This document shows positions 21,435 to 34,900 of a stretch of DNA of 64,000 bases, piece after piece (positions within the stretch are counted from its first letter, which is position 1; the number at the start of each line of letters is the position of its first letter). The stretch is from Megamerina dolium (taxonomy: Eukaryota > Arthropoda > Insecta > Diptera > Megamerinidae): the NCBI GenBank assembly GCA_963854835.1, contig OY978525.1, positions 98,535,388-98,599,387 on the forward strand, in the 5' to 3' direction. The position numbers were made by a program, and so were the translations under genes. Below the pieces are notes generated by a model that did not search any database, was not told where the DNA came from, and saw only the letters and a list, made by a program, of their open reading frames with translations.

Positions 21435-22254
21435 ATTTTCGAATTAAAAATAACAAAAAATTCAAATACAAATAAACGAAAATAAAAAATAATAATTAAG
21501 CTTAACTGAAATATTGACAAATTCTATAAAATAACGTTAGAAAATCGAATTTTTTTTAAATGATAATTTCGTCATCATTATCATCGTCGTGTCGAGTCAG
21601 TAAATCGTCGCTAACAATTTAATTTCATTGCCGAAACTTGTGCGAATTTGTCGTTGTGAGAACGCGCGGCAAGTGCAATATTCGTTTGATACGACAACTT
21701 TCGACGACAAACGCAAAGAATTACTCTCACTCGATAAATCACTCTCTATTTTTTTTTGCGTTATCAAATGCTAGCTTTTTCAGTAATTTTTTTTTTATTT
21801 ATATTTATTATGTGTCGCTTATTATTCCTTTTGCGTATTTACTGTTGCTGTTGTTGTGTTTTAAGTGATGAGGTGATGGTAAGAATTCATTTCCGTTTTG
21901 AAAAGAAAAAAAAAATGATTTTTTTGTTTCTGAAAAAAAAAAAACATTATTTAGTTTTACGTGACACGACCATATACATATGTATGTATGTGTAGTATGG
22001 GGAATAACATCTGATGGGATTTTCAAATGCAAATAGATAAGAGACCCTTTAAAAGAACTTCATGTAAGAGCTTGAGTTGAAATAATACACTTTTGTTTTG
22101 TTCCTCTTTTAATAATGATTAATGAGCTATTGGCAAGAGAAATTGAAAATATTTTCCATTTTTTTTATCTATGCAAATTGTGCATTGTTTCGTTGGAACT
22201 ATACTTTTGATTAGAGTCATCTAATGTGCCATATAAAGTGAATTGACACGTGTA

Positions 22255-22631
22255 AAAATAAATAAATATGTGGCACTTAAAGCCCCAAAGGGCTCATTGG
22301 CCGAGCTTCTCTTCCATTACTGTTGTGCGTCTTAAATTGTGGACAATATTAGAGTGGACCTACTTATTTTAGCCGGTTCCGAACGGCAGAACACTTGTGA
22401 CATCACTTTTTTCTGAGCTTTGTCACAGAGTTCTTTTTAGAAGCTTTTTCATGGCAAGTTGTTACTGTCGGAAGAATTGCCAATTGCTTGCCGACAGGTG
22501 GATACCGTTCGAAAGAAAAATCTTTTCGATATTAAATTTGTTATGCATCAGCCGGGTATTGAACCACGACCTACAGATCAGAAGGCGAACACACTAACCA
22601 CTGAGCTACGGCACCCACATCGGCAAACATC
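22255..22631 (-). mobile_element. tRNA-derived SINE, copy B, with 11-bp target-site duplication
   Basis: This is a full-length reverse-strand copy. The TTTATTTATTTTTA tail lies at low coordinates and the tRNA-like head (CTGAGCTACGGCACCCAC, read inverted) ends near 22622. Box B is visible as GGTATTGAACCACGAC inverted near 22555-22570. TGACACGTGTA at 22244-22254 is repeated at 22632-22642. The body matches copy A throughout, with differences expected of an older insertion. Confidence 0.88.
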
Positions 22632-22819
22632 TGACACGTGTACAGATGTTTTTTTTTGCTTGCACATGCACATACTTAATTCTGGACTTCTAAAGAAAGT
22701 TTTTATAACTACGGGCTTTTTATGTCTCGAATTTTATATTCGATTTTTATTTTAAGGGTTAGCCATCGACTGCTAGTCTTTCGCCAGCGTAATAAAATTG
22801 TATTTATTAATATTTCAGT

Positions 22820-23193
22820 GGTGCGTACCGTAGCTCAGTGCTTAGTGCGGTTAGCCTTCTGATCCGTAGGTCGTGGGTTCAATCCCCGACCGTGACATCT
22901 TTAATATCGAATATATATTTTCTTTTGAACGGTGCTCACCTGTCGGCAAGCAGTTGGCTATTTTTTCGGCACTAACTCTTTGCCATAAAAAGCTCCATAA
23001 AGAGTTCTGTGACAAAAGTGATGCCACAGAACCCGTTATTTAGCTATTCGGAACCGGCTTATATAAGTAGCTCCCTTCTAACACTGTTCACAAATTTCAG
23101 TACTGAAAGAGAAGCTCGATGGTATCACAAAGGTCCTCTCTTTCCTAAGTGTGTCCTCTCAGTGAGAGGGCAGCCACAATAACCTAGCCTAAC
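22820..23193 (+). mobile_element. tRNA-derived SINE, copy C, variant with LINE-like 3' tail
   Basis: The head has box A TAGCTCAGTG (22831-22840) and a perfect box B GGTTCAATCC (22876-22885), the best-preserved pol III promoter of the set. The body matches the other copies up to the AACACTGTTCACAAATTTCAG region. The 3' end then differs: it lacks the GGGCTTTAAGTGCCAC-TATTTATTT end. It carries CTAAGTGTG...ATAACCTA (23145-23186), which aligns without gaps at 31 of 42 bases with the LINE tail at 15913-15954. ATTTCAGT flanks the copy at 22812-22819 and 23194-23201 (8 bp). Confidence 0.83.
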
Positions 23194-23201
23194 ATTTCAG
23201 T

Positions 23202-25429
23202 ATTTGTTAAATTTTATTTAAAAAATATAACGGGACAGAGTTATATCACACAGGTTAATTCGTTATTTAAAATATACATTTCCCTGCATAAATAAGTAAA
23301 TTTCAGTACAGCACGTAGGAGGCTCTAGTAGGGGTCTAGTATTAAAAATATTGCTGTAAAACATGGCCAACATCAAGCTACGAATATCATTTTTTATAAA
23401 GCGGTTATCTTATACTTTTGATCTAAACTAGTAATCGGAGAGAAAAAATTACAGCTTTTAACATGCATTTTTTTAGAGAAAATGGTTTTGGTTTTTCTTC
23501 AAGGATATTCAATTTTAAATTTTTTTCTGCAGACAAATTTTAATGTAGTACATATTTTTGCTCGATTGCCACGAATTTACTCTTTCGTTTGATACCCATA
23601 CCATTATACAATGTAAAGCTTAAAAAAATTACAATTTTTTTTTTTTTGCTGAAAAAATGTGAAAACAGTGAAATTCGATTTCTTGAAAATTTGACGTGAG
23701 CGGTACATGGGTACCGATCAACTCAGTAGGCTTGCCCTTAACCTACGGAATTTACTAGAACGTGAATAAAAAAATTTCATACCAAAAACTAGAACGTTGT
23801 AAGCATTTTAAGATTCTTTGTTTTTATACAAAAGTAAGTCTTGTATCAATAACGATGTTTTCATTAGATTTTATTATAAATTTTAGTATTTGTCCCAGCG
23901 TCGTATCGGATAGAAGGTAAAAATTCGATCAATGTCAAAATCATCAAAATCATCAAAAATAGCGTTAGAAATCGATTTTGTTTGCTTAGGTTCAAAAACG
24001 TATATAAATACTTGTGTAATTGAAGAAGAAACCTGCCGATAGCTCACTCTTTATTGCAATCCTTACTTATAAGTAAGGCTGACTTACTAAATGTCTGTTT
24101 ACAATGTTACAATGCAATTTTAGTACCGTATTGATACATTGTGCAGTTATTTTTATAATACATGGTATACATATACTTTGCAATCCTGACGACATTTAAG
24201 AACATTTATATGCATTGCATTCATTAGTAAGACAAACAATGGCAGAGGATGTTTTATTACGAAATTTGTTTGAATTGTGCCCACAATACGCTTATAAGTG
24301 ACGATGAAATTCAAGAATTTGCGATAAATATCGTCTCGCGTAAATAAGAATCTTTCATCTATTTCTTTGATTTTTCGTAAAACTCGCTCCCATAGAATAA
24401 AGCGTTTTTCTTTTCTTTTTTTTTGATCCATTTCCAATCTTGCATTAATTAGCAGTGCTTATCTATTTCTACTTGTTGTCTATTTTTTGCTTCTTTGCAT
24501 CTAAGTTTTTAGGGATGAGGAGTTTGCTTTTCTCTGCATATGGATAACAACAATAATGCATTTGGGAACAGAATACATTGCAAATATTTTCAGAGTTGCA
24601 TTTAGAACAAGTCGTTATGTATTAATACAAAGCAACATACTTTTAGGAAGTCACCCTAAGTTTTGCATCCAGTATGTACGCAGAGTTCTACCCATTACGT
24701 AGGTACTGAGTTTTTTTTGCTTTTAAAATACATTTACACGATCACTCTCAAAACAAAACAAACAATAAAATAATAAAAATATACAATTTTTAGGAATTAA
24801 AAAAAAAAAAAATAAATAAATAAAAAGAAAATCTAACTAAATTCATATTTACATTTGTGTGTATGCGCATAAACGAAAGTATAAGCCAAGAGCGTAAGTG
24901 TGAAAACGGTTTGAACTATACGAAAATAACATTTTGAGAAATAAATGAATAAAAAATGGAAATGTGGCAAAAATGCTCGAAACAAAAATAATAATGGATA
25001 ATTTCAATATCATATTTGTTTTTGCTTTTTTCATTTTTATACATCTACAGCTCCAACTTTATATGCAAACAAATGAAAATTAAAAGCAAAAAAAAATTAT
25101 ATATGGCAAAAATAAATAAAAAAAACCTAAACAAAACTAAATAAAAATACAAATATATAATAGCACCAACAACAATATACAATATTTATTTATAAAGAAC
25201 AATAACAATTTGATAGCAAAAAAAAAAAAAAAACAAAAACCGTGAATAACAACTGCAGCACTAGAAGCAACAGCAAAAGGTTTTTATCGTGCGTGTAAAC
25301 AACAGCAACGAAACCACTAACTAGCTCTATACGAGTAGTTAGTACGTACCCTACAACGAAAACAATAATAATCGCAGCAACACTTTTAAGTAAAAGCAAA
25401 ATATATTATACATATTCATATACCGGTGA
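23202..25429. other. Gene-free AT-rich stretch
   Basis: No convincing coding sequence. A-rich and T-rich runs are frequent from 24,780 on. A short palindrome CGGTACATGGGTACCG lies near 23700. Confidence 0.5.
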
Positions 25430-26435
25430 GGTGTGGTGAAATAATATTTGTTTAAGAAAAAAAAAAAAATAATAATAATATTAATAAAAATAAAAATTAA
25501 CATATACGTAGGTATATGTGCATAATAAAAATAATAGCAACAATACGATTAAAAATAAAAACAACACAAATTGTGCGTTCTATCTCTCCCTCTCTCTGGT
25601 ACGAGTGCCATAGAGGCGTTTGAAGAAATTTTTGCAGCAGCAGCCACAATAGCGACAACAATCAACAAAATGAGAACAACCATAACAACAACAACAACAA
25701 CAACATCAGTAGTAATAATAGCAAAGAATTATATTGCGCATATACCATTTGGTTATTTATTTGTTTGTACGATCGTTTCTTCGTCGTATTGGTGTGTGCG
25801 TTTGCGATTGTGTGTTTGTGTGTTTTATATTATTTTTCTTTTTTTCTTAATTTCACTACCTTCACTTACTTACCTCCTCTACCTTCACTTCTTTCTAACA
25901 ACATTTTGTCAACAACTACCTACAACTATGTCGCTATAAGCACACACACATACATATATATAGTTGATAAAAAGAAAAGAAGAAAGATAAAATATGTATC
26001 AACGCGGTAGCAATAATAGCAGCAACAACATAGTATAATTGTGCTTCGCCATTTGTGTGTTTTTCTGATTTTTTTTTTTAAATCCTATTTTTTAGAAAAA
26101 TAAAAGAAACAAAAAGCAAAAAAAAGTAAATCAAGAGAATAGAACAACTCTACATTGATAAGACGGCAATATTTTGTTTTGTTTTTCAACCAAAATTGAA
26201 AGTATTAATTAAAAACAGCAATAACAACGACAACAACAACAACAACAACAAAATAAAGAAATTACAATTTCCGTTTAAACGGCCAGATATATCATAAAAT
26301 TAATAAATAAATAAATAAAAAGCATTAAATCAAATTTTGTGAGATAATAAAAACGACAACCATAAAGAAATTGTAATAATTAATAATAACAACAACAACG
26401 ACAACAACAACAACAACAAGAACGTAACCATTAAA
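25430..26435 (+). other. CAA/AAT-rich leader-like region before the large exon
   Basis: Interrupted (CAA)n tracts (25681-25706, 26226-26251, 26389-26419) and A-rich runs precede the start codon at 26436. A CT-rich block TCTATCTCTCCCTCTCTCTG lies at 25579-25598 and could bind GAGA-type factors. The composition is typical of long 5' leaders of fly neuronal and regulatory genes. The transcription start is not visible. Confidence 0.3.
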
Positions 26436-27734
26436 ATGGTGGCGGATAATAATAGTGATGTTGGCAATGGTGGTGGTGGTGGTGGCGGTGGTGACGTAGT
26501 AGTTTCTGGTGTTGATAGGCATCAGCAACAACAACAACAGCAACAACAGGTAACACATATGAAAAGCAACAACAGTATCACAAAAGAGACGAAACATGAG
26601 CCAAACAAGGCATTGACATCAACAAAAAACAGCGTACAACAACAACAACAACAATCGACGAAATCACTACGTAAATCAGCAGCAAGCAATAATAATAGCA
26701 ATAGTGGCGGTGGCGGTGGTGGTGGTGGTGGTGGTGTCACTAACGGCAATAACGGTAACAAGAATCGCAACAAAAATAAAAACACAACCACATTGGAAAA
26801 ATCACAACAGAAACAAATGATAAATGCAAATTCCAACAACAACAGCAAGAAGACCACCAAGACATCTAATAATAGAAATCAACAACAAACAAAACAAGAA
26901 ACTACGGCCAATACGGTCAACAATAAAAATGCCAACAAGCAAAACAATAATACCAATAGCAGCAACAATAATAAATCAAAGCAAACACGAAAATTTAACA
27001 ACACGACGAATGCTAATGTTAAAACAAATGCAAGAATCATGTTAGAAGAAGCAGAAGATGGACCAAATTATGATGACAATGTTGCTAAAAACAAATCTAC
27101 AGAATATTTTCGAGCTGAAAATGATAATAAGAAAATTATCAGTTCAACTGCTGTTAGCGCACAATATAATGCTGCTGATATATTGACTGCTGCTTTGACT
27201 GTGCCATGTTATAAATGTTCCAAGCCAACATACAACAATAATGCAACTGCTGACAGTGATGGATATGAGAAAACATCATTAAAAGATTATTTGCGCAACA
27301 ATAAGGGCAGCAACACAAACAGCAGCTATGATACAACATCCAATGGTTCATATAAATTATTGGATTCATTGGTATTTACCAGTAAAATATATCGTAAATC
27401 AAAATCATATGTCGGTAATAGTGCTGGCAGTGGTAGCAATAGTAACAGTACACGCAATTCCAATTCCAATATCTCAACAGATAATATTAATGGCAACAAC
27501 AATAGCAGCGGCAGCAATAATAATTATCGTCGTCAATTCCGTCGCTCACATAGTGATCGTCGTAATTCATTCGATCGTATATTTGCTGAGCGTAATAAGG
27601 ATTTTGTACCGATTGTCCAACCTGCCAGGCCAGTATTGTCATCATCGAATATCGCTGCTGTCATTGCAAATATTGACAAGTTAACAATAATCGAACGTCT
27701 CGGCAAAGGACGTACATCGTATCCTATAATGCAG
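26436..27734 (+). CDS. First coding exon of an Asn/Gln/Gly-rich protein, gene not recognised
   Basis: The exon encodes 433 residues in one open frame from ATG 26436 (AAAATGG context) to a clean phase-0 donor CAG|GTGAGT at 27735. After the donor the frame stops within 31 codons. Residues 1-360 are low complexity: a Gly run at 12-19, a Gln run at 30-38, a second Gly run near 90-100 and long Asn/Ser/Lys stretches. Islands of ordinary sequence include EDGPNYDDN, AADILTAALTVPCYKC and SLKDYLRNN. Residues 365-433 are charged and non-repetitive (RRQFRRSHSDRRNSFDR, DFVPIVQPARPVLSSS, IERLGKGRTSYPIMQ) and look conserved. LGKGRTS faintly resembles a kinase glycine loop, but that is not enough for a call. 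No downstream exon was found in the remaining 36 kb, implying a very long intron. The length of an ordered frame and the good donor make chance unlikely. Confidence 0.72.
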
Positions 27735-28117
27735 GTGAGTGTGCTAAATGCATTCGTCCTTACACTTTTTACATTATGTAACTTTAAAACGGTTGGTATT
27801 ACAATGGCTCGTAGTTATAGTTAAAGTTACGATAATCTTTAAATTAAAACCTTGGCTTTGGGTAAAATGTTGAACAGGTCGATTTTAACTTTAAGATGAT
27901 CTTAACTTTGACTATAACTATGATAATCATATTTCAAGTATAAAATATATGGATTTTTATTATAATTTTCCTTGGTCTCTCTAAAACTCAAACAAAAGCA
28001 ATGGAATCACCAATCATCAATGAATGTATACGTTTGAATTTAGTTTTATAATTATATTTATAATTTATTATAAATGATCAGAAATGAGAAATCGGATTTA
28101 TGGTTGTAAAAATTACT

Positions 28118-28330
28118 TTAATTTTCAGTATATTCTCCCTGAAGATCAATATACTTGTTCCCATAGTCTTCCAATTTATGAATCCCTGTGAGAATCCGAA
28201 AGGTCAGCAAAATATTCGTCTACAGCTTGTATCATTTCTTGGTTTGATGAAAATCGTTCACCATGAACGAATTTTGGGGGGCCTGAAAGTTCGTCAGAAA
28301 TCAGAGGGAGCCAAATTTGGATGATAGGCT
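28118..28330 (-). pseudogene. mariner transposase C-terminal relic
   Basis: The reverse strand reads HPNLAPSDF, matching mariner HPPYSPDLAPSDF, then after a frameshift GERFSSNQEMIQAVDEYFAD. After a further shift it reads the KLEDYGNKYIDLQGEY-type end and stops at 28118. The third catalytic Asp (APSDF) is retained, but several frameshifts kill the frame. Sequence up to about 28,900 may be more of the same element, too decayed to align by eye. Confidence 0.65.
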
Positions 28331-31300
28331 GAATGTTGCAAAATTTCGTCCTTGAATTACCTAATTTTTGCGTTAGTTTTTTGGGCTGTGTATTGTTTTA
28401 ATGAAAACTTCTTTTATACTTTTGTCGGAATTTATTGTTTTAGAAGTTTGAAGATAATCCGCTATAAAAATTCCAATTAAATCCCTCAAAAAAATCACAT
28501 TAACGCCTTCTTGGCCGAATTGTGCACAAAAATTCGTTTTGAAGTCTAAGAATCGGGTTTACAACCCTCCATAGTCTTTTGTTTTAATTCAGGATTATCG
28601 CGGTAGATCCAAGTCATTTACGTAGTAATGAACTGATGTACAAAATTCGTTTCTATACTTTATAAAACGCTCCAAAGTTGCTGAGAAGGCATATTCGAAT
28701 ATGTTTTTGTTTCATCATTAACGAATTCAGCACCCATGCGGTGTTTGCAGCTTTTTGAAATCCAAAATATCACATCAAATATTGCTCACACTGCTTAATG
28801 AGATATCTAGTGCCTCTACTAAATCTAAAAATCTTGTTTTATATTTTTGCTATGATTTCTAGTTCTACAATGTGTTTCATTAGGTTTGTTCGCTTACATT
28901 ATCATCATTTTCTATTGCTGAGAGAGTAAAAGCAAATTACACTATCGATATGAGAAAATATACAGTATGTATGCGAACGGAAATCTATCAAAAAATTGTA
29001 AATTGATGAACACAGTTCGTAATTGACAGTTTGATTTTGTATTTAAATATTACTTTCACAAGGTATCAGCTCTCTTCAATTTTTACGCTCTCATTTTTGG
29101 ATTCTCTGTCACATAAAATCGAATACGCAAACGCTTTCTTGTCGACAATTGTTAACAATTGTTGAAAGTTGTTTGTTAACGAACGAAGCTATTTTATTTT
29201 TTGTCTTCTCTGATTCATTTCTGTTCCCGATTCTTTTGTCAAAAATAAATTTGGTCCACCTGGAAGTAGTGCACAGTTAATTGTATTGTACCATCCATAT
29301 GCAAATTTTTTGTAAAAGTTTTAAAGCTTCTTCCAGTTGAATAAATTTATGTTTTAAATCATATGTCTTCCCTGTATAATTGTCTACAAAGGTAGACATT
29401 ACATTACATCATTAACCATTGGTGCTCCTATTAAACCAACTCTCTCCGATTGGTTCACCCTGTTTTTTGCACCACTGTTTATAATGTCAGATTTTCAGCA
29501 TGAAGTACACCGTTTTCAAAGAATTTTGAGAAATATTGTGCATTAAAACAATTTATTAAACGGTTTTGATCCAAACCATTTTTCAATTAATCCACTCACA
29601 ACTACTAAACCATTAGAATCGAACTGCAAATGTTTCGTTGAACTAAATCAAAATCAAACTGATTAAAAAAAAAAAAAAAAGCGTGGTTCAACAGTAAAAA
29701 ACAAACTTTTAAACGCTTTTCCATTTTAAATAATTCTAATAATTGACTATTATCATGGCTTTTAATGGTCCTGTCAAATGATAAGGAAATTATTCCGTGG
29801 TCGCCACAGATCAACAATGTTGAAAACATTTTGCCAAAAGGCGACAGTCAAATGGCAAAATAATTCAATTTATCTTGTTTGAGTATCCAATAAATTAATT
29901 GAAATTAATTGGTGCATTGACCTGAAATAAGCAACGCGCATGATGGTATCATGCTTGGTTGCAGACGAAAAAAAAAGAGAACATGGCAAGGCCATATTTA
30001 CTGAAAATGTGCAATATTATGTGCACAACATTTTCATTTTTGGATTGATGCTCTACACAATTGCGTGGAGGCCAAAAAAAAAAATGTTCTAATGTAATTA
30101 ATGGCAGGTTGTGTTGAATCGAATAGACTTTTCAACTTCTCGATGAGTGAATCGACTTTAAAATAACGAAAAGAGCATAAACCGAGATTTCATTCTTTCT
30201 AATGCTAAGCAAGGTCAAATTGAAACTAATTAAAATGAAGAAATTTTAATGCAAAAGTAAAATTTTTAACATTAGATATTTGTGACTTTTATTTATTCTA
30301 GATTTAACATGATCACTGATCGTTCATATGAATAAATACTCTTAGTTGAGTACTAAACAATATACAAAACAAACAAATTCATATAACTAATATATGTACA
30401 TACCTACCTATTATACCTTATGGCAACTATTATTTTATTGTTTGCTACACAAATGTTTTCGTCTATTGTTATTTTCTATTAAATAGGTATGTATTTATAA
30501 TTCTATTGATACATATGTGTACAAGTGCCTATGTATGCCACTAACGTCAATGAGAATTATATTTGCTTTCCCTCTAATTACCTTCAGAACTTTATCATTG
30601 TCGCCACCACCACCACCACCAGTAACATCGATTATTATTCTACCATAGTATAATGACGTGACAACGGTATACTCCATACATTTACGTAGTACACAATTTT
30701 CTTATCAGTTCTGGAACAAATGTATTAATTTCTAGAAATAAATATTATTCGAACGAGAGTGTTGATTGTTTCGTAAAGTGAAATTATATTCACTAACATT
30801 GTGTCATATGTAGATATTTTAAGGCCCCAACGAAGCCAATCAATCTGGGATGTTATTGTATAATCTCCCGTAAGTAGTAAATGTTATCTAATTAGAGTTA
30901 AAGACTATAATATGTAAGAAACTACAGTTTCGAACATATACATACATGCTTATAGTAAACAAATTTATAACTAATCGTATAGAAATAGATCTGGAGCGCA
31001 ATTTCTAATCAATATCTTGTCAAGATCGATATAGGAACTACTTACTTATGTCTTGTATAGAGAAATAATTTTAAAGTATATACATATTTTATGAGCGATT
31101 AAAAATTGGATTACGTAATTCATTGATTTACGTTACTTAACGATGAATCGTAAATTTGAAAAGATATCTAATTTAATAATATGCAAATCTTCTAAATAAG
31201 TAATAAATGAAATTATTTGAGAAATGAGAAATAAAAATAACCAATAATTGCTTTTTTTCGAAAACCTTGAAATTTTTAACGTAATACCAAGATATTAAAT

Positions 31301-32060
31301 ATGTAGCTCAAACGAAAAAAAAAAAAAATAAATATCTTGTTTATGCTAATCATCGATGATAAAAATTGAAAGTGGTTTAATTAGCAAACAGCGAATGAAC
31401 CAACCAACCAACAAACAGTCAAGCTTCTAACTTGATTTACGTACATTAAATTCATGTGTAGCAGCGATGCACAGCTAGAACTTCTATTGTCGCTTTTAGC
31501 TCTCTTTATAACAAATTTATGTAAATAGAGCTAGCTGTTTGATTAGGTGAAGAAATGTGTTCAAGAATGACTATTTAATTTTTGTTGTTTTTTTTAGAGA
31601 ATTACTTAATTCACAATTTTTTGCTGGTTCAGTTTTCAACAAAATTCCATTCACAACAATATGTATTTAGGACGATTGCCAAAAAGAATAACTATTGCAC
31701 TTTTCTTTAAATACTGAATTTTCATTGCTTATCAAATAGATTGCAACAAAATTTTTTTTATCTACGCATTATGAATTCGATGAGCTGAAAATTTGTTGTT
31801 GGGGAAATTCGCTAAACTGGGCCACATGGAAAAATACTGAAAGTGTTTTTTTCATCACATTTAAATTGAGAGAATGATATAAATATAAATTCAATGCACA
31901 GAAAAGCGAAAGAGGCAATGTTATTTCAACAAATTTCTCAAATTAACATCTAAAGCGTATTCATTGAAACATTTTATTAATATTTTCTATACTTTTTCAC
32001 AATGCTTACTGAAATAAAATAATTTGTTTTTATATGCATTTTAAAATTGTTGTAATATTG
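28331..32060. other. Gene-free AT-rich stretch, probably intronic
   Basis: No supported coding sequence or repeat family member. The 60-codon frame at 30495-30677 contains a (CCA/GGT)n tract (30603-30621) and has no recognised motif. TGATCACTGATCG occurs near 30310. Confidence 0.5.
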
Positions 32061-32405
32061 TAGGTGCCGTAGCTCATTGGTTAGTGTGTTGGCCTTCTGA
32101 TCTGTAGGTCGTGGTTCAATCCCCAGCAGAAGCATAACATATTTAATATCGAAAAGATTTTTCTTTCCAACGGTACTCACCTGTCGACAAGCAATTGGCA
32201 ATTCTTCCGGCAGTAACAATTTGCCATGAAAAAGCTTCTGTGACAAAGCTCAGAAAAAGTGATGTCGCAAGAGTTCTGCTGTTCGGAACCGGCTAAAGTA
32301 AGTAGATCCCTCTAATACAGTCCAAAAATTTAACACGCAGACCAGTAATGGAAGAGAAGTTCGGCCAAAGAGCCCTTCGGAGCTTTAAGTGCCACATATT
32401 TATTT
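32061..32405 (+). mobile_element. tRNA-derived SINE, copy D
   Basis: Full-length copy: head GTGCCGTAGCTCATTGG with box A at 32070, box B GGTTCAATCC at 32113-32122, then the AGCAGAAGCATAACATATTT junction. The shared body follows, with ACTCACCTGTCGACAAGCAA, CCATGAAAAAGCTTCTG and GTTCTGCTGTTCGGAACCGG. It has the CGGAGCTTTAAGTGCCACAT end and a TATTTATTTTTTT tail. No clear target-site duplication was seen beyond a short AATATT. Confidence 0.85.
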
Positions 32406-34584
32406 TTTTAAATATTTCCCAAAAATAAGCTGCGAAAATTAAGTCAGAGGTACGGGGGATCGTCGGTAAAAATGTAGCTTTCGGTGATATCTGAAAGAAT
32501 CAATGCTAAAATTTACAGCCTTGGTGTGGAAAATTAATATTAGGAGGTTGGTCTAATTTGCGTACACTTTTGCCAAAAACTTTGCAAATTTGTGTTTGCC
32601 TTTTAAGGCAATTTTTTCAATAATAGTTTAAATTATGTTTAAGTGACTAATATTGTTGGGTTTAATTTTAATATGAATTTTGACAGTTGGATTGATTTTA
32701 AACTCTCGGTAAAAGCTCTCTTCCGAGCTAAAGTTATCAGATTGAAGCGGTGAAAATGTAGCTAACACAAAAAGCTTGCTTTTGAGCTTTAAGTAGGTTT
32801 AAGCCATAAAATAAGTTTAACTCGTACTGATAAATTTAGCTTTATATTCATCGATTACATTCCATTTTACGTTATAGTTGTCTAATTAGGGTGGTAATTT
32901 CACAACTTTTGATTTGATTGTTGGTTTTGAATGCTTTTAATTTGATACCGGAAATATGTGACCATTACAAGGCTTAAGCATTTTTTGTAGATGTCGATAG
33001 TTATTGTGGTTATTTGTGTTGCTTGGCTCTCAAAATATTTTTCATTAGCATCCCCGATAATTAGTACCTAACTGTTCTCATAAAAGTCAAGATTTTGTTC
33101 TAAATTCTTGGATTCTGTATTAGAAATAATTGTGGTGAAGTATAAGGTATTTATATTGATATTGTTATAAAATGAACAGTATTGATAGTAGAGATTAAAA
33201 TTTTCACCAATAATATTTTTTTGTTTGTTTTTTTTTTCTATCAATTTTAAAGTGATCATAATGCCATTGAAACTTGTTTGCCATCATTTAGCGCTTTTGT
33301 CTTACACTGCAGAATGATGTCGTAAATTAGTAGTTGTTATTGAATGTATTTAAATTAATTAATTATTATCAAGAGAGAAAAAGTAATTAAAGTAAAAACT
33401 AAAAAAATAATTAATTTACATAGTAAACTGTTAATGAACTCATGCACATACATTTTTTTTTTAGATATAATAAACATTATACTTTCATACAAGTTGTTGC
33501 CATTTGTATTTATGAATGATTTGCATATAAGCGATTATTATTGTATTATTGCAAAATTATTACTCTTCTTGGAATTAAATCTTTTATTCAATCTTACTTG
33601 AATGTGAATGGTATTTGAGTATTTGAAAGCTTCACATTACCATTAGATCACAGTTATTATTTGTGATGATCATATGTGAAGAAGATATGCGTTATATTTA
33701 TAAATAACTCTAGGTGCACATACGATGACATTTAAATTTAATTGAAATTTAATATCATTCTTAATACGTTTGAATACTTTATATATATGTTACAATAAAA
33801 TATTAAAATTATGATTTTATACGTAAGCTCAGAACTTGTATCACAGAACTGGTTTAAATTGATCATGTTCATGATAGTCATCTTTAACTAGCCACGAGTA
33901 TATATCATATATTCTTTTCTTGTCCAATGTTCCTCTGTTGTGTGTTGCTTTACATACAAGTAGTTTTAGATAGAAACTTATATGAACACCTGTTGCCGCC
34001 AATACCTACTAATTAACATATGTGGAATAAGCGTATAAGTGTGCAAAATTAGATGTGTGAAATTAGAAAATATTTTCCCTTTGTTTGAGCTCTCGTTAAA
34101 ACAACTGTTAACAAAGTTGGCGGTTAAGGAGTAGGGCAAACGTTCACAGCTCTCTAATTTTCTTCAAGTTATAATGTGCACGTAATCAAGAAACTATAGA
34201 AAATTGATAGAACTAACGTAACGGAAAAAAATGTTGATTCTTATTAAATTAATAAAAAAGAAAATTATAAAAATAATATTAAAACAATATAATATATTAA
34301 CAATAATATTACATAGAAAGTAGGTGCTGAATTATATAAAACCCGTCGCATTGAGTCACTTTGATTTGCTTGCAATTTGTTTTGGTTCTATTCAAAAAAC
34401 AAAACGCACGCAAGACAAAGTTATACGTCGTTTTAATTCAGCTATAAATGTTTTCGATTTGGAATGTAATTTTATTTCTCTTTCGAGCAATAGCAACCTT
34501 TATATATTTATTATAAATTTATGGATATTTGAAAAATTATAATATGTGCTTATAAAAAATCTCCTTACAGTCGGCTGGGGCCGA
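32406..34584. other. Gene-free AT-rich stretch, probably intronic
   Basis: No supported feature. A 72-codon frame at 34324-34542 has no recognised motif. Confidence 0.5.
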
Positions 34585-34900
34585 CCAAATTATACCCTGC
34601 ATATGTAGACATATATATATAAAAAGTTTGCTCGTATATCCATCCTGTTCTTCCACTACTTTGTATAGGACCTACATTAAGAAGCCGGCGTACCTCACCA
34701 ATTTTGGAGGATCAATTCCTGCCTATAATACTAAACTACATAGGTTGCAATGGGTTGACCTAGGCGTATTAATTAGTAAGTTATGGGTGTTTTAATGTTT
34801 AAGATAAATCCGAGACTTTATACGGAAGATATATAAAAAGTGGGCGTGACGTATCTCTTTCTGGTATATCTAATTAATTTTTCAATATCAATCCACACCT

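Larger units (their letters stand above)
19511..22254. other. Gene-free AT-rich stretch with palindromes
   Basis: No convincing coding sequence. It contains the palindromes listed at 20897-20915 and 21398-21434, and long T-rich and A-rich runs. Confidence 0.5.

Noticed and set aside
25571..25939. 122-codon plus-strand frame
   Set aside because: A translation of (ACA)n and T-rich leader-like sequence with no domain; more likely part of an untranslated leader.
26522..26860. Reverse frame over the large exon
   Set aside because: Antisense of Gln and Gly runs, giving Cys/Leu/Pro runs; a shadow of the coding exon.
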